From JAPPKS01 sp963667895 (GTDB taxonomy: Bacteria; Poribacteria; WGA-4E; PCPOR2b), in assembly GCA_965223985.1 (NCBI GenBank), contig OZ245030.1, forward strand, positions 2,046,001 to 2,110,000: 64,000 nucleotides of DNA, given 5' to 3'. Below the pieces are notes generated by a model that was given only the letters and a program-made list of their open reading frames with translations, was not told the DNA's origin and did not search any database. Positions 17,014-26,336 of this stretch are shown piece by piece. The position numbers were made by a program, and so were the translations under genes. Position 1 is the first letter of the stretch; each line of letters starts with the position of its first letter.

Positions 17014-18410
17014 CTAGGGTCCTCCTCTTTGCTAAAGTCCTGCTCCACCGGCTCCGCGCCCTCCGGATCATCTTTACGTACGTCGTTGAGGTCCTTTTCC
17101 TCCGGCGCGGACCGCGCGCGCTCAATATCTTCCACCGAAAACTGTTCTCTTAACGCGGGTGCAAGTTCCGCGTCGGCGGGGAGGGAGGGAGCAACCGGTG
17201 ACACATTGGATATGACCTTTTCAGTTTCAACCAACGGTGTAGTTCTCTCACGACGGGCTTCGGTGTTAGAGATTGTGGATTCTTCCCACGCTTCTGTCGG
17301 TTCAGATTCCGTTACAAAATCCGTAGGTTCGTTTTCAGTGGAGGGGGAAGGGTTTGTGACATTACGCAATTCGGAAGTAGGGGAAACGTCGAATGCCTCT
17401 CCTGACTCGACGTGTCTTCTCACCAAATTAATCCATTCACGGTATGCTTCTGGGTCCTCATTGAAACGCAACATCATCCATTCCGCATTTTCACGATTCG
17501 TCGCAAATACCATCACGCCATTGAGTCCCCCGTCGATCGCTACAGCGAAACGCTCTGCCATCTCATCGTCCTCTTCCTCTGGTGCTTGATTGGGATTTTT
17601 CGCTTTGTACTCCGCTTCAAGGCTTCGTTGATGTTGAGCAATAATATCAGCAACATCTATCTCTCCTGCTTCTGTCAAGCCGTGTGCAACAAGGAGTTGA
17701 AGCATATCGTCGAGCGTCTTTGGATTTTGTCGCTCCAATTGTTCTTGAAAAGACTCGGATTCCACGATCTTCATTAGTTTTTGGACAGTTGGGTCTTTAG
17801 CTTGATCGGGAGTAATGAATTGAGTCATCAAATTAACCGCTTTTTTCACGGAGGGGGAAGCAGATGTTGAGGCTTTCCTCTTTGACCCCCTGTTAAGAAT
17901 TGACGATTTATCCACGGTCATCCGCTGCACACCCGATTCTTTTCCTACGGTATGTGATTTATCGCTGCTGATCTCCAGGTACTCCAGGTAAAAGAGAGGT
18001 CCAAAAGTAATTAGACTAGCGCCAATAGGGATGTAAGTCTGCCATATTGGAGTTGACCACTTAGACCCCGCATTTTTTTGTAAATGCAAGAAGTGCGCAA
18101 ATATAAAAAAAATACCGATTAATATCAAAATGATGCTGATATAAATATCCCCGGTTATCAGCATATATAACGAACCACAAAAAATCATCACGGCTACTAC
18201 AATCACGTAACGGTTTTCATTTCCTGGAAATTTCCGGATTGCATTCAGATAAACTGTAAGTAGCGTCAGGCCAATGCCGATTAATCCCATCATTAAAGCA
18301 CTCTGAATCCATCCTTCTATCCAACAAGATAATGAAAAGCCAAAAACTACAGCCGCTGGTAAATATTGTAGGATCACTGTAAGTTTTTTTCCAACATTAA
18401 GGATTGTCAT
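17010..18410 (-). CDS. Membrane protein with five N-terminal helices and a long acidic soluble tail
   Basis: A 466-residue protein. Five hydrophobic segments lie in roughly the first 165 residues; the remaining 300 are hydrophilic. Residues 185-330 look folded (helical, including DGGLNGVMVFATNRENAEWMM split around the turn), and the final 130 are disordered, rich in Glu, Ser, Thr and Pro. AGGAGG lies seven bases before the ATG. It is followed by the coupled 117-residue gene. No family recognised; the pair may be a lineage-specific envelope module. Confidence 0.65.
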   Translation of the reverse strand: MTILNVGKKLTVILQYLPAAVVFGFSLSCWIEGWIQSALMMGLIGIGLTLLTVYLNAIRKFPGNENRYVIVVAVMIFCGSLYMLITGDIYISIILILIGIFFIFAHFLHLQKNAGSKWSTPIWQTYIPIGASLITFGPLFYLEYLEISSDKSHTVGKESGVQRMTVDKSSILNRGSKRKASTSASPSVKKAVNLMTQFITPDQAKDPTVQKLMKIVESESFQEQLERQNPKTLDDMLQLLVAHGLTEAGEIDVADIIAQHQRSLEAEYKAKNPNQAPEEEDDEMAERFAVAIDGGLNGVMVFATNRENAEWMMLRFNEDPEAYREWINLVRRHVESGEAFDVSPTSELRNVTNPSPSTENEPTDFVTESEPTEAWEESTISNTEARRERTTPLVETEKVISNVSPVAPSLPADAELAPALREQFSVEDIERARSAPEEKDLNDVRKDDPEGAEPVEQDFSKEEDPR

Positions 18411-18446
18411 GGAAGTTCCTCCTGTGCTTTTGGGTAAGCAGATATA

Positions 18447-18584
18447 TCAAGAAACAGCCTCGTGTTCCCTTTGCTGTGCTTCTTCACAATCCCTTAAGGC
18501 ACGTTGCTTGCGATCCACATCACGTTTTGCGAGAGCAACAAGACCAATTGCCGCTGCGCAAGCGATGCCTCCCGGGATTGTCAC
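18447..18584 (-). CDS. Possible 45-residue single-span protein
   Basis: A short frame starting at GTG: TIPGGIACAAAIGLVALAKR forms a hydrophobic stretch with a positive edge, then a charged helix (DVDRKQRALRDCEEA). It lies 36 nt upstream of the 466-residue membrane gene in the same direction. The ribosome-binding site is weak (GCAGG). It could be a real small protein or chance. Confidence 0.3.
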   Translation of the reverse strand: MTIPGGIACAAAIGLVALAKRDVDRKQRALRDCEEAQQREHEAVS

Positions 18585-18598
18585 AACCTGCGGCGGCT

Positions 18599-18751
18599 TA
18601 CATAGACCTTAACATCATATATGATATTCCCTCATCAATGCAAGGCAAATCTCTCGTGACAGGTCTCGGCACACAAGATAGTTTGAATAACCCGGTCGAA
18701 GAGGAGACGCTTATTTCAGAGCGACTTAAGGGGTTGGGATATATGTCATAG
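18599..18751 (+). pseudogene. 3' remnant of an alkaline-phosphatase-superfamily (phosphodiesterase/sulfatase) gene
   Basis: The last 50 codons of a frame ending at 18751 read IIYDIPSSMQGKSLV and later ETLISERLKGLGYMS, which resembles the tail of AlkP-superfamily phosphodiesterases and sulfatases (typically a PxxMxGkSL motif, then a terminal ERLkaLGY). Upstream in the same frame the sequence loses this character and no catalytic domain is present. This looks like the end of a deleted gene. Confidence 0.5.
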
Positions 18752-19195
18752 AATATGCTTCCCATCTCATCCAACACTTGCTAGCCTAAGTGCCTCGTTT
18801 TTTTAATCGTCCTCCACAACCTTATTCTATCACTCTTCCCAAAAAATAGACATGTCATTAAGGTTGACCTCCGACTAGGCATTGCTCAGTTTTTGGACAA
18901 CCCTGTTCACTTATTGGACAGTTTTTCAAGCAATGTTCCTCATCCCTCCTTATTTTAAAGCATTTCAAACTGGCATAATACTTGCTAGTCAAGATAGGTA
19001 ACGGTACAGTAAATTCGAACGTATACGGCTCGCCTTCTAGATATGTAGGTCGCACAATACTGACTTGGATTTGCTTACTGACTGTCGTCGGATTTCAGTA
19101 GTAGGGTCATGTGGCGCGGAACCGGTTAGACGAAAGCGGCGAATCTTGCGGATGACAATCCTAAATCTTAACATAAAGTAATGGAGGTTGTACAA
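18752..19195. other. 444-bp gap with a possible minus-strand gene relic
   Basis: No confident gene. On the minus strand an open stretch (18858 to about 19091) reads protein-like (IVRPTYLEGEPYTFEFTV, then a Cys-rich end with CLKNCP and GCPKTEQC), but it lacks a good start or ribosome-binding site. It may be a decayed coding fragment. Nothing else recognised. Confidence 0.35.
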
Positions 19196-20332
19196 ATGAC
19201 ATCGCAAAATCGATACATACAAGCAATCATTGTATTGGGACTTATCCTTTTCATCAGCCAATCCTTCCATAGCACCGGTTATGCTGCCGATGCTTCAGAG
19301 TACCAGGAGCTGAACCAGCAGGTGTTGGAAGCAGTTGATCGGGGACTCAATTGGCTGAAACTACAGCAAAGCCCAGACGGGCTCTTTCATGATCACCCCG
19401 GGTTAACCGCGCTGGCAATATCAGCGTTCCTACGACACCCAGAAAACAGGTATAAGGAAGCTGACCACCCCTTCATTCAAAAATCGATCAAGGCTTTACT
19501 CAAATTACAGCAACCAAATGGCGGGATTTATGATGTAGATAAACAGCCCGCGCTACCGAACTACAACACCTCTATCGCGTTGCTAGCGCTATCAGATGCG
19601 AACAATCCCAAATACAATGACGTAATTGAAAAAGCGCAGAAGTTCATCAAGGGGCTTCAAGTTCAGGATACGGAAAGTGTGTATTATGGTGGTATCGGTT
19701 ATGGGAGCCGCGAGACTGTCCACGATCTCTCCAATTTGAACTTTGCGCTCCAGTCCCTAAAAGAGAGCGGTGTTGAAGATCAGGCTGTATGGAACAAAGC
19801 GATCAAGTTTCTCGAAAGGTGTCAAAATAACAGTGAAACCAACGACCAGAATTGGGCTGGAAACGACGGCGGTTTTATCTACGCTCCTGATGGAGAGAGT
19901 AAAGCTGGGAGTAAAAAATCTTATGCGAGCATGACGTACGCGGGGTTGTTGAGTTTTATCTATGCCAACGTTGAAAAAAACGATCCGCGTGTGCAGTCTG
20001 CAATCAATTGGATAAAGAAGAACTTCACAGTTGAAGAAAACTATGGTATGGGTAAACAGGGACTTTACTATAATTACCATACAATGGCAAAAGCGCTCAA
20101 GATCTACGATGAAGCTGTTATCGTAGATGCTAAAGGTATCTCTCACGATTGGTATAGAGAGCTCGCCGAAAAGCTTATCTCTGAGCAGGTGGTTATAGAG
20201 ACGGATTCTCCCGACCAGCAGGGATATTGGCAGAACACGGAAGCCCGATGGTGGGAACGCGATCCAGTTCTGGTGACCTCGTATTCGGTATTAGCCCTCG
20301 CAACAGCCCACCAATCAGCGTCAAAATCATAG
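19196..20332 (+). CDS. Secreted alpha/alpha-barrel protein of the prenyltransferase/squalene-cyclase repeat type
   Basis: A 378-residue protein; the ATG at 19196 follows GGAGG by eight bases and starts a signal peptide ending near TGYAAD. The mature part contains repeats of the terpenoid cyclase/prenyltransferase toroid (GLNWLKLQQSPDG, LLKLQQPNGGI, NWAGNDGGFIYAP, MTYAGLLSFIYA). The DxDD motif of squalene-hopene cyclases is not seen, so it may not be a cyclase; similar secreted toroids occur in planctomycete-like genomes with unknown roles. It ends just before a strong terminator. Confidence 0.8.
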   Translation: MTSQNRYIQAIIVLGLILFISQSFHSTGYAADASEYQELNQQVLEAVDRGLNWLKLQQSPDGLFHDHPGLTALAISAFLRHPENRYKEADHPFIQKSIKALLKLQQPNGGIYDVDKQPALPNYNTSIALLALSDANNPKYNDVIEKAQKFIKGLQVQDTESVYYGGIGYGSRETVHDLSNLNFALQSLKESGVEDQAVWNKAIKFLERCQNNSETNDQNWAGNDGGFIYAPDGESKAGSKKSYASMTYAGLLSFIYANVEKNDPRVQSAINWIKKNFTVEENYGMGKQGLYYNYHTMAKALKIYDEAVIVDAKGISHDWYRELAEKLISEQVVIETDSPDQQGYWQNTEARWWERDPVLVTSYSVLALATAHQSASKS

Positions 20333-20360
20333 CCGGATCATCTATTGATTCCACTAACAA

Positions 20361-20389
20361 AGCCCAAGCACTGCGCTTGGGCTTTTTTT
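20361..20389 (+). terminator. Strong Rho-independent terminator
   Basis: AGCCCAAGC and GCTTGGGCT form a 9-bp GC-rich stem with a 5-nt loop, followed by a run of seven T (20383-20389). It lies about 30 nt after the stop of the toroid protein. Confidence 0.92.
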
Positions 20390-20577
20390 ATGTCGGCGTG
20401 GTGCTGTTTGTCGCCTAGGGGTTGTTAACTCTGAAAACCCCCTGCTTATTCCACGGCTCCGTTAATTTCCAGACAGACAGGTCAAAGCACAAATGATCAT
20501 TCCGGTAGATTAGGCTGAACCCCGTCACATAGTCGTGCATACCATCTTATGAAATAAACTCCCCGACGCAATGACAA

Positions 20578-20597
20578 GGTCACGGATATCCGTGACC
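20578..20597. repeat. 20-bp perfect palindrome upstream of the bc-complex promoter
   Basis: GGTCACGGATATCCGTGACC is a perfect palindrome 17 nt before the -35 box at 20614. Its 16-bp core TCACGGATATCCGTGA recurs at 26725-26740 at the far end of the operon. It may be an operator or a bidirectional terminator (TACTTTATTTT follows). Confidence 0.7.
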
Positions 20598-20613
20598 TAC
20601 TTTATTTTAACGC

Positions 20614-20642
20614 TTGCTCTCTCTTTGTGGGAATGCTATAAT
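20614..20642 (+). promoter_or_regulatory. Promoter of the Rieske/cytochrome b operon
   Basis: TTGCTC (20614-20619), 17 bp, perfect TATAAT (20637-20642), about 40 nt before the Rieske start codon. It probably drives 20684-26711. Confidence 0.75.
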
Positions 20643-20683
20643 ACGCGCGGTAAATTCAATCTTTTAAGTGTGAGGTGGCAAAC

Positions 20684-21172
20684 GTGTTATCTCGACGCCA
20701 GTTTTTCCAATCGTCAGGCTGGGCGATTTTTACTGCTGCTGTAGGTTTTGCCTTCGGTCCCGGATTAGTTAGATATTTATATCCGCGCGTCCTTTTCGAG
20801 CCTTCGTCTGTTTTTAAGGCGGGATTTCCCGCTGAATATCCTCCTGGAACAGTGAGCGAAAGGTGGAAAATAACTCCATATGGGGTTTGGATTGCTAGAA
20901 AAGAAGATGGCGAGTTTTATGCGTTGTTAGCAATTTGCACTCATCTTGGCTGTACGCCGCGATGGTTCGGGTCAGAGAATAAGTTTAAATGCCCCTGTCA
21001 TGGGAGTGGTTTTGATCGGGAAGGTATCAACTATGAGGGACCAGCTCCGCGTCCACTAGAACGTGTGAAGATTACTTTAGCGGAGGATGGGCAACTGCTC
21101 ATTGACAAGTCCATCAAATTCCTATATGAGAAGGGCCAGTGGGGTAATCCAGAGGCTTCTCTAAAAGCTTAG
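20684..21172 (+). CDS. Rieske iron-sulfur protein of a cytochrome bc/b6f-type complex
   Basis: A 162-residue protein beginning MLSRRQFF, a twin-arginine-like N-terminus followed by one hydrophobic segment (about 10-27). The [2Fe-2S] cluster ligands are in CTHLGC and CPCHGSGF. GTG at 20684 is preferred over the GTG three codons upstream because GAGG lies eight bases before it. It passes electrons from quinol at cytochrome b to the c-type haems encoded downstream. Confidence 0.93.
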   Translation: MLSRRQFFQSSGWAIFTAAVGFAFGPGLVRYLYPRVLFEPSSVFKAGFPAEYPPGTVSERWKITPYGVWIARKEDGEFYALLAICTHLGCTPRWFGSENKFKCPCHGSGFDREGINYEGPAPRPLERVKITLAEDGQLLIDKSIKFLYEKGQWGNPEASLKA

Positions 21173-21288
21173 TTGAGTTTGTTGAACCAAAGAGATTATT
21201 TCTGATTTCTGATTAAAGAAAGGGTTATCCAGTTTCGCCTAGCAGGACTGTGGTGAAATCCTGTTCAGGTAGTTGCTGCTAATTTCTT

Positions 21289-22059
21289 ATGGAAGAAAGA
21301 CGTAACGGACTCAAGGAAAAGATAACAAATTCCCAGATTTGGCGTTCCATGTTTCGCCACGGCTACGAAAAGACTGGGAGGCGATATACCCTCCAAATTC
21401 TCCAGAATGTATGGCTACATTTGCATCCACCTCGTGTGCCGCGGCATGCAATCAACTTTCGATTTACATGGTGCATGGGCGGAATTACTTTTTTGATGTT
21501 CCTTGTCACCGCGGTGACAGGTGTATTACTCATGTTCTACTATCGGCCCACAGGTGAATATGCATATCGAGACCTCCAGTATCTAGAATTCGATATCCCA
21601 TTCGGGATGCTGCTTCGGAATATGCACCGCTGGGCGGCACACGGGATGGTCATCGCCGTGATGCTTCACATGTTCCGCGTTTTCCTAACGGGGTCTTACA
21701 AAAAACCTCGTGAATTTAATTGGGCGGTTGGCGTTATCCTGCTGGTTGTCACGCTCTTTCTCAGCTTTACCGGTTATTTGCTGCCTTGGGATCAGCTTGC
21801 ATTATGGGCGGTAACAGTGGGCACGAATATGGCGCGCGCCACACCAGTCTTGGGACACGAGGGACCATTTGTTCCGCAAGCTATCACGCAGTCCAATGAT
21901 GTCAGATTTGCGCTCCTCGGTGGGACGATTGTAGGTCCTTCGACGTTGTTGCGGTTTTATATTCTACACTGTGTGGCTGTCCCGATTTTAGCCAGTGTGC
22001 TGATGGCTTTGCACTTTTGGCGTGTCCGCAAAGATGGCGGTATTTCCGGTCCTCTGTAA
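21289..22059 (+). CDS. Cytochrome b N-terminal subunit (cytochrome b6-like)
   Basis: A 256-residue membrane protein matching the four-helix N-terminal half of cytochrome b. Two His pairs coordinate the b haems: MHRWAAHGMVIAVMLHMF in helix B and ILHCVAVPILASVLMALHFW in helix D. GYLLPWDQLALWAV contains the Qo-side conserved stretch. Together with the next gene it gives a split cytochrome b as in b6f and many bacterial menaquinol complexes. The start lacks a strong SD. Confidence 0.93.
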   Translation: MEERRNGLKEKITNSQIWRSMFRHGYEKTGRRYTLQILQNVWLHLHPPRVPRHAINFRFTWCMGGITFLMFLVTAVTGVLLMFYYRPTGEYAYRDLQYLEFDIPFGMLLRNMHRWAAHGMVIAVMLHMFRVFLTGSYKKPREFNWAVGVILLVVTLFLSFTGYLLPWDQLALWAVTVGTNMARATPVLGHEGPFVPQAITQSNDVRFALLGGTIVGPSTLLRFYILHCVAVPILASVLMALHFWRVRKDGGISGPL

Positions 22060-22105
22060 GAACCCAATTGTCTCAATCCGGTCGTAATGTAGAAAGGTAA
22101 AGGCT

Positions 22106-22972
22106 ATGGAACATTTCCTTGTGCTTGTTAGTAAGCCTGATAACGTTCCAATTATTGCGATTATATTCCTCCTGCCATTTTTTACATGGCTTGCATTTAG
22201 CCAGGGACGTAGAAATGACAGAGCCGGAACACCCGCTGAAGCGGCGCTTAAAGATAAAGTCTACGTGTGGCCCTACCTTTGTCGAACTGAATTCATCTGC
22301 GCAATTATTGTGATGTTGATTCTCGGTGTATGGTCGATTACGCTGGACGCGCCGCTGGAGGAGAAGAGCGATCCGGCAAAGACCCCAAATCCTTCCAAAG
22401 CTCCCTGGTATTTTCTGGCACTACAAGAAATGTTAGTGTATTACGATCCATGGATTGCGGGGGTGGTCCTGCCAGGATTGATTATTGCTGGCCTAATCGC
22501 TATTCCATATATAGATATCAACCCCAAAGGAAAGGGATACTATACGCTCAAGGAAAGGCCCTTTGCGATTACTACCTTCTGTTTCGGATTTTTTATGCTG
22601 TGGATTGCCATGATGGTTGTCGGTACTTTCTTGAGGGGGCCCGGCTGGAACATTTTCGCACCGTGGGCAGAGTGGGACCCGCACAAAGTTGTGCCGCTAA
22701 CCAACGTTAACTTGTCCTATAAAATTGGCATCCGAGGTGAGCGAACGGCTAATATCTTCGGATTCATTGTTGTCGCGGGCTACTTTTCACTAGGTCCGCT
22801 CCTTTACTTCTGGAAGAGCAAAACGAGTCGATTCATACAGGAACTCGGATTGATACGGTATATTGTTGTCTCGTTCTTGTTTCTGACCATGATGGCATTA
22901 CCGATTAAAATGATTCTCCGCTGGGTTTGGAATATAAAATATATCTGGGTTTCTCCATGGTTCAATATCTAG
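22106..22972 (+). CDS. Cytochrome b C-terminal subunit (subunit IV-like)
   Basis: A 288-residue protein with about six hydrophobic segments, corresponding to helices E-H of cytochrome b and a small extension. The Qo-site PEWY motif appears as APWY (NPSKAPWYFLALQEML), a variant in which Glu is replaced by Pro-adjacent residues; loss of the Glu is notable because it normally hydrogen-bonds quinol. It lies 46 nt after the b6-like gene and belongs to the same complex. Confidence 0.88.
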   Translation: MEHFLVLVSKPDNVPIIAIIFLLPFFTWLAFSQGRRNDRAGTPAEAALKDKVYVWPYLCRTEFICAIIVMLILGVWSITLDAPLEEKSDPAKTPNPSKAPWYFLALQEMLVYYDPWIAGVVLPGLIIAGLIAIPYIDINPKGKGYYTLKERPFAITTFCFGFFMLWIAMMVVGTFLRGPGWNIFAPWAEWDPHKVVPLTNVNLSYKIGIRGERTANIFGFIVVAGYFSLGPLLYFWKSKTSRFIQELGLIRYIVVSFLFLTMMALPIKMILRWVWNIKYIWVSPWFNI

Positions 22973-23071
22973 AATCGGGCTCCGGATCCTAGGTGCTAGA
23001 AATCATATTAATTGGATAATGTTTGTACCCTGCGCCTAATATTGAATTAGGATAAGGAGGTCAACTGGTTC

Positions 23072-26000
23072 GTGAGACGCAAAAAAGAATTCCCTGTCGA
23101 AGAAAAATCGTATGCAGCTTTATTTTTTATCCTTTCCGCTCTATTAGCGTTTGTGACTCTATGGGGGTTCTGGAATGAGGCGATTACCAGACGACCGTGG
23201 AAAGCGATTCAGCAACGGTTTTATCAATATGAATACGAAAAGACGAAGATTGCTCTTGAACAATCTAAACATGATTTGCCTGAAATAGAAGCTCGAAAGC
23301 CCCTAGACTCTCAGCGCTTGAGCAAGCTTGAAAAAAATATCAGCGATGCAACGATAAATCTGGACGAAGCCTTGCAAGAACGCAAGTTTCTTCAGAGCGA
23401 GGCGGACGCAATTAACTACAAATATCAAATTGCTTTGCATCATTCGAAAGAGAAACATGAAACAGGTGATAAGAGCGATTCAGAGGTTGACAAATGGAAA
23501 AAACGACTAGACGAATTCGACAGACAAATTGAGGGCAAACTAACACAAGATGTAGTCGAAGCTGAACAGGCGCTAGCTGGTGCCTATCGGGAGTCCGCAT
23601 CATTTTATGAAACCAGCGGGCACATGGAAGAGGCATTGAGTCAGTTATTACTCGTCCAGAAATACGACCCCAAATCCGAATCCTTGCCGGCGAAAATTAA
23701 TAATCTCGGTATACAAGTCGACGCCCTTCGAGAAGATAGAACTGCAAAGGCAGAAGTTGACAAAATCGAAGAGAAGCTTTCCTCATTGTCTCCCCTCAAG
23801 CGAAGTTTCTGGGGAAGTCTGTTGGAAAGCCCATTCCATAAAACACGAGCGCTAGTTCAATTTTATCTGGAGGACTTTGAGTATACGGCGGATCGTTGTG
23901 CAACATGCCATTTTGCAGTGGACCGAAGCGGCTATGACCGTCTCGCCACGGAAACATTTGAGGTTGAAGGCGGAGATGAAGACCAGAAGCTTTCTAAGCA
24001 ATTGATGCACACACTTGTGAAAGTTGGCAGCGAGAAAGTTTTGATTGATGGTGAGGAGGCGGAAAGCGAACAGTACGTCCTGAGTGAAAACGGCATGATT
24101 ACTTTTGAGGACCCGGATATTGTTGATTTTGGAGCGGAAATAGAAATCGAATATGAGACCGGCTATGACGCTGTACTGCGAACCCATCCTCACCGAGATG
24201 TGCTTCTTGGCAACCATCCTGTAGAGAGATTTGGCTGTACACCGTGTCACGGTGGGCAAGGGCAAGCCCTTACAGTACAATCGGCTCACGCTTTGACGCA
24301 TGAAGAGTTTTGGCTGGCACCTGTTCTCGGATTGGATGAGCATACCAGTGAACTTTCAGAGCGGTTGTCGCGAGAACGAAAGAAAGGCAAACGAGCGGAT
24401 GAACACAAAATCGCGGACCTTGAAAATGAGCTGGAAGAGAAGCAATCCGAACTCCACGGCTATCTGTATACCAGCTGCCGCCGTTGTCATAACGAAGTGA
24501 TGATGTTGGATTTTCCGCCCCCACCTCCAGAAACAGCGAAAGCGCGAGATTATGCGCCCGATCTCTCGAAAGGGATGGCGCTATTTGAAGATTTGGGTTG
24601 CCACGGTTGTCACGCCGTTGAAGGGTACTCTGCGCTAAATAGATTGGCGAAAGTTGGTCCTTCGCTTGCCAAAGTTGGCAGTAAGGTGAACGGGACAGAA
24701 TGGCTCGTGGATTGGCTCAAGGATCCGCGCTCGTATCTGCCAGATACGAAGATGCCAGCTTTCTTCCCGACAGAAGAGATGACGAAATTGGTTTATCTGA
24801 AAAACGGTATGAAGCGCGAAGGCACAGTCACAAGCAAAGAGGGAATGATTGTCGTTCGCACAGATGATGGGACTGAATATCCTTACCTGGAAAGCAGAGT
24901 TGACCGGATTGTCGATGTGGTTAAATCCATCTCAGCATTCCTTGAGCAGCAGACAGACCCCACAATTGATGAAATTGATCCGAGCTATTCGACATCACGA
25001 GCTGTGGTTGCTGCGGGCGAGGAGACTGTCAAATCGGTTGGGTGTCTTGCTTGTCACGCCGTTGACGGATTAGGCAGCGATTTCGCGCCTAAGCTTGATG
25101 ATGTCGGCAATAAAGTCACCCCCAGTTTCCTCCACCAGTGGGTTGACGATCCGAAATCCTATGACGCTGATACCGTCATGCCGGACTTGCGTCTGAGCGA
25201 TACGGAGGTCGATAATGTTGTCGCATATTTGATGACACTGAAATCAGGAACAGCCTCTTCTTCGAAGGTTACTGCAAATTCCTACGGAAATCTTGTCGAA
25301 GAGATTGATTCGGAAGAAGGTGAGAAACTAGCTCGGCTTTACGGGTGCTTTGGTTGCCATAGTATTCCGGGCTACGAAAACGAACCGAAGGTTGGTGCAG
25401 AGCTCAGTGCTTTTGGATCTAAGACCGTTGAAGAATTCGATTTTGGAGATGCCGTAGATATTGAACATAGTTGGCACGGCTGGACAATTGGCAAACTCAC
25501 CCAGCCCAGGCAGTACCAAACACGCCGCATTATCCAGCGTATGCCGGTATTTCCGATTGATGTGGAAGACGCACGCGCACTCGCGGTTTTGCTTAAGAGT
25601 TTCCAAGCCCAAAAGTACCCGCTGAGTTATATCCACCAGCCGAGTGAGAGAATTCGCTGGGTTGATGCCGGTCGTCGACTGGTCAAGAAATACAATTGCA
25701 AAGGATGCCACGAGATTGAAGCGAAGGGTGGGGAATTTGTTGGGGTCATTGCTGACCGACGCAACGACCTCGATTTGAACCAAGCGAAACAGTTCGCACC
25801 ACCAACGCTGCGAGCGGAGGGGGCAAAGGTTCATCCGGAATGGCTATTTAGTTTCTTTAAGCATCCAACGCCGATTCGCTACGGTCTTGATGTCCGCATG
25901 CCGACTTTTGGATTCTCGGATGAAGAAACCACTGCGCTTGTTCAGTATTTCTCAGCGCTTTCGGACGAACCGTTCCCTTATGAAACCATTACATTGCCTC

Positions 26001-26326
26001 CAACGGCGCAAGCAGATCTAAAAGTCGGGGAACAAATCTTTGATGCCTTGCAATGTATATCATGTCATCCAGAGCAAGGCGAAGTTATTCCGGCAGGAAG
26101 TGATAAGACCGGTCGACCCGATCTGTCCCTCGCCAAGGGCCGTCTCAAGGAAGATTGGCTGATTGACTGGATGAAAGATCCGGCTTCTTTCCAACCGGGT
26201 ACAGCGATGCCCCAGGCTTGGCCGAAGATTGGCGGTGTGCATCAACCTGTCGATGGTTTCGCCATTGATGACGCCGAGCAACAGATTCGGTTGGTCAGAC
26301 ATTATCTCCTATCGCTGGGCAAGTGA
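23072..26326 (+). CDS. Octahaem c-type cytochrome with coiled-coil N-terminus
   Basis: A 1084-residue protein starting at GTG, 11 nt after AAGGAGG. One membrane segment (about 15-35) anchors it; residues 45-250 are strongly coiled-coil or TPR-like. Eight CXXCH sites follow: CATCH 276, CTPCH 389, CRRCH 469, CHGCH 510, CLACH 658, CFGCH 759, CKGCH 876 and CISCH 995. Several c-domains carry the MP distal Met pattern (TKMPAF, VMPDL, VRMPTF, AMPQAW). A small beta module (GTVTSKEGMIVVRTDDG) sits near 580-600. It probably replaces cytochrome c1 as electron acceptor from the Rieske protein. Confidence 0.88.
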   Translation: MRRKKEFPVEEKSYAALFFILSALLAFVTLWGFWNEAITRRPWKAIQQRFYQYEYEKTKIALEQSKHDLPEIEARKPLDSQRLSKLEKNISDATINLDEALQERKFLQSEADAINYKYQIALHHSKEKHETGDKSDSEVDKWKKRLDEFDRQIEGKLTQDVVEAEQALAGAYRESASFYETSGHMEEALSQLLLVQKYDPKSESLPAKINNLGIQVDALREDRTAKAEVDKIEEKLSSLSPLKRSFWGSLLESPFHKTRALVQFYLEDFEYTADRCATCHFAVDRSGYDRLATETFEVEGGDEDQKLSKQLMHTLVKVGSEKVLIDGEEAESEQYVLSENGMITFEDPDIVDFGAEIEIEYETGYDAVLRTHPHRDVLLGNHPVERFGCTPCHGGQGQALTVQSAHALTHEEFWLAPVLGLDEHTSELSERLSRERKKGKRADEHKIADLENELEEKQSELHGYLYTSCRRCHNEVMMLDFPPPPPETAKARDYAPDLSKGMALFEDLGCHGCHAVEGYSALNRLAKVGPSLAKVGSKVNGTEWLVDWLKDPRSYLPDTKMPAFFPTEEMTKLVYLKNGMKREGTVTSKEGMIVVRTDDGTEYPYLESRVDRIVDVVKSISAFLEQQTDPTIDEIDPSYSTSRAVVAAGEETVKSVGCLACHAVDGLGSDFAPKLDDVGNKVTPSFLHQWVDDPKSYDADTVMPDLRLSDTEVDNVVAYLMTLKSGTASSSKVTANSYGNLVEEIDSEEGEKLARLYGCFGCHSIPGYENEPKVGAELSAFGSKTVEEFDFGDAVDIEHSWHGWTIGKLTQPRQYQTRRIIQRMPVFPIDVEDARALAVLLKSFQAQKYPLSYIHQPSERIRWVDAGRRLVKKYNCKGCHEIEAKGGEFVGVIADRRNDLDLNQAKQFAPPTLRAEGAKVHPEWLFSFFKHPTPIRYGLDVRMPTFGFSDEETTALVQYFSALSDEPFPYETITLPPTAQADLKVGEQIFDALQCISCHPEQGEVIPAGSDKTGRPDLSLAKGRLKEDWLIDWMKDPASFQPGTAMPQAWPKIGGVHQPVDGFAIDDAEQQIRLVRHYLLSLGK

Positions 26327-26336
26327 TTCTGAGGCA

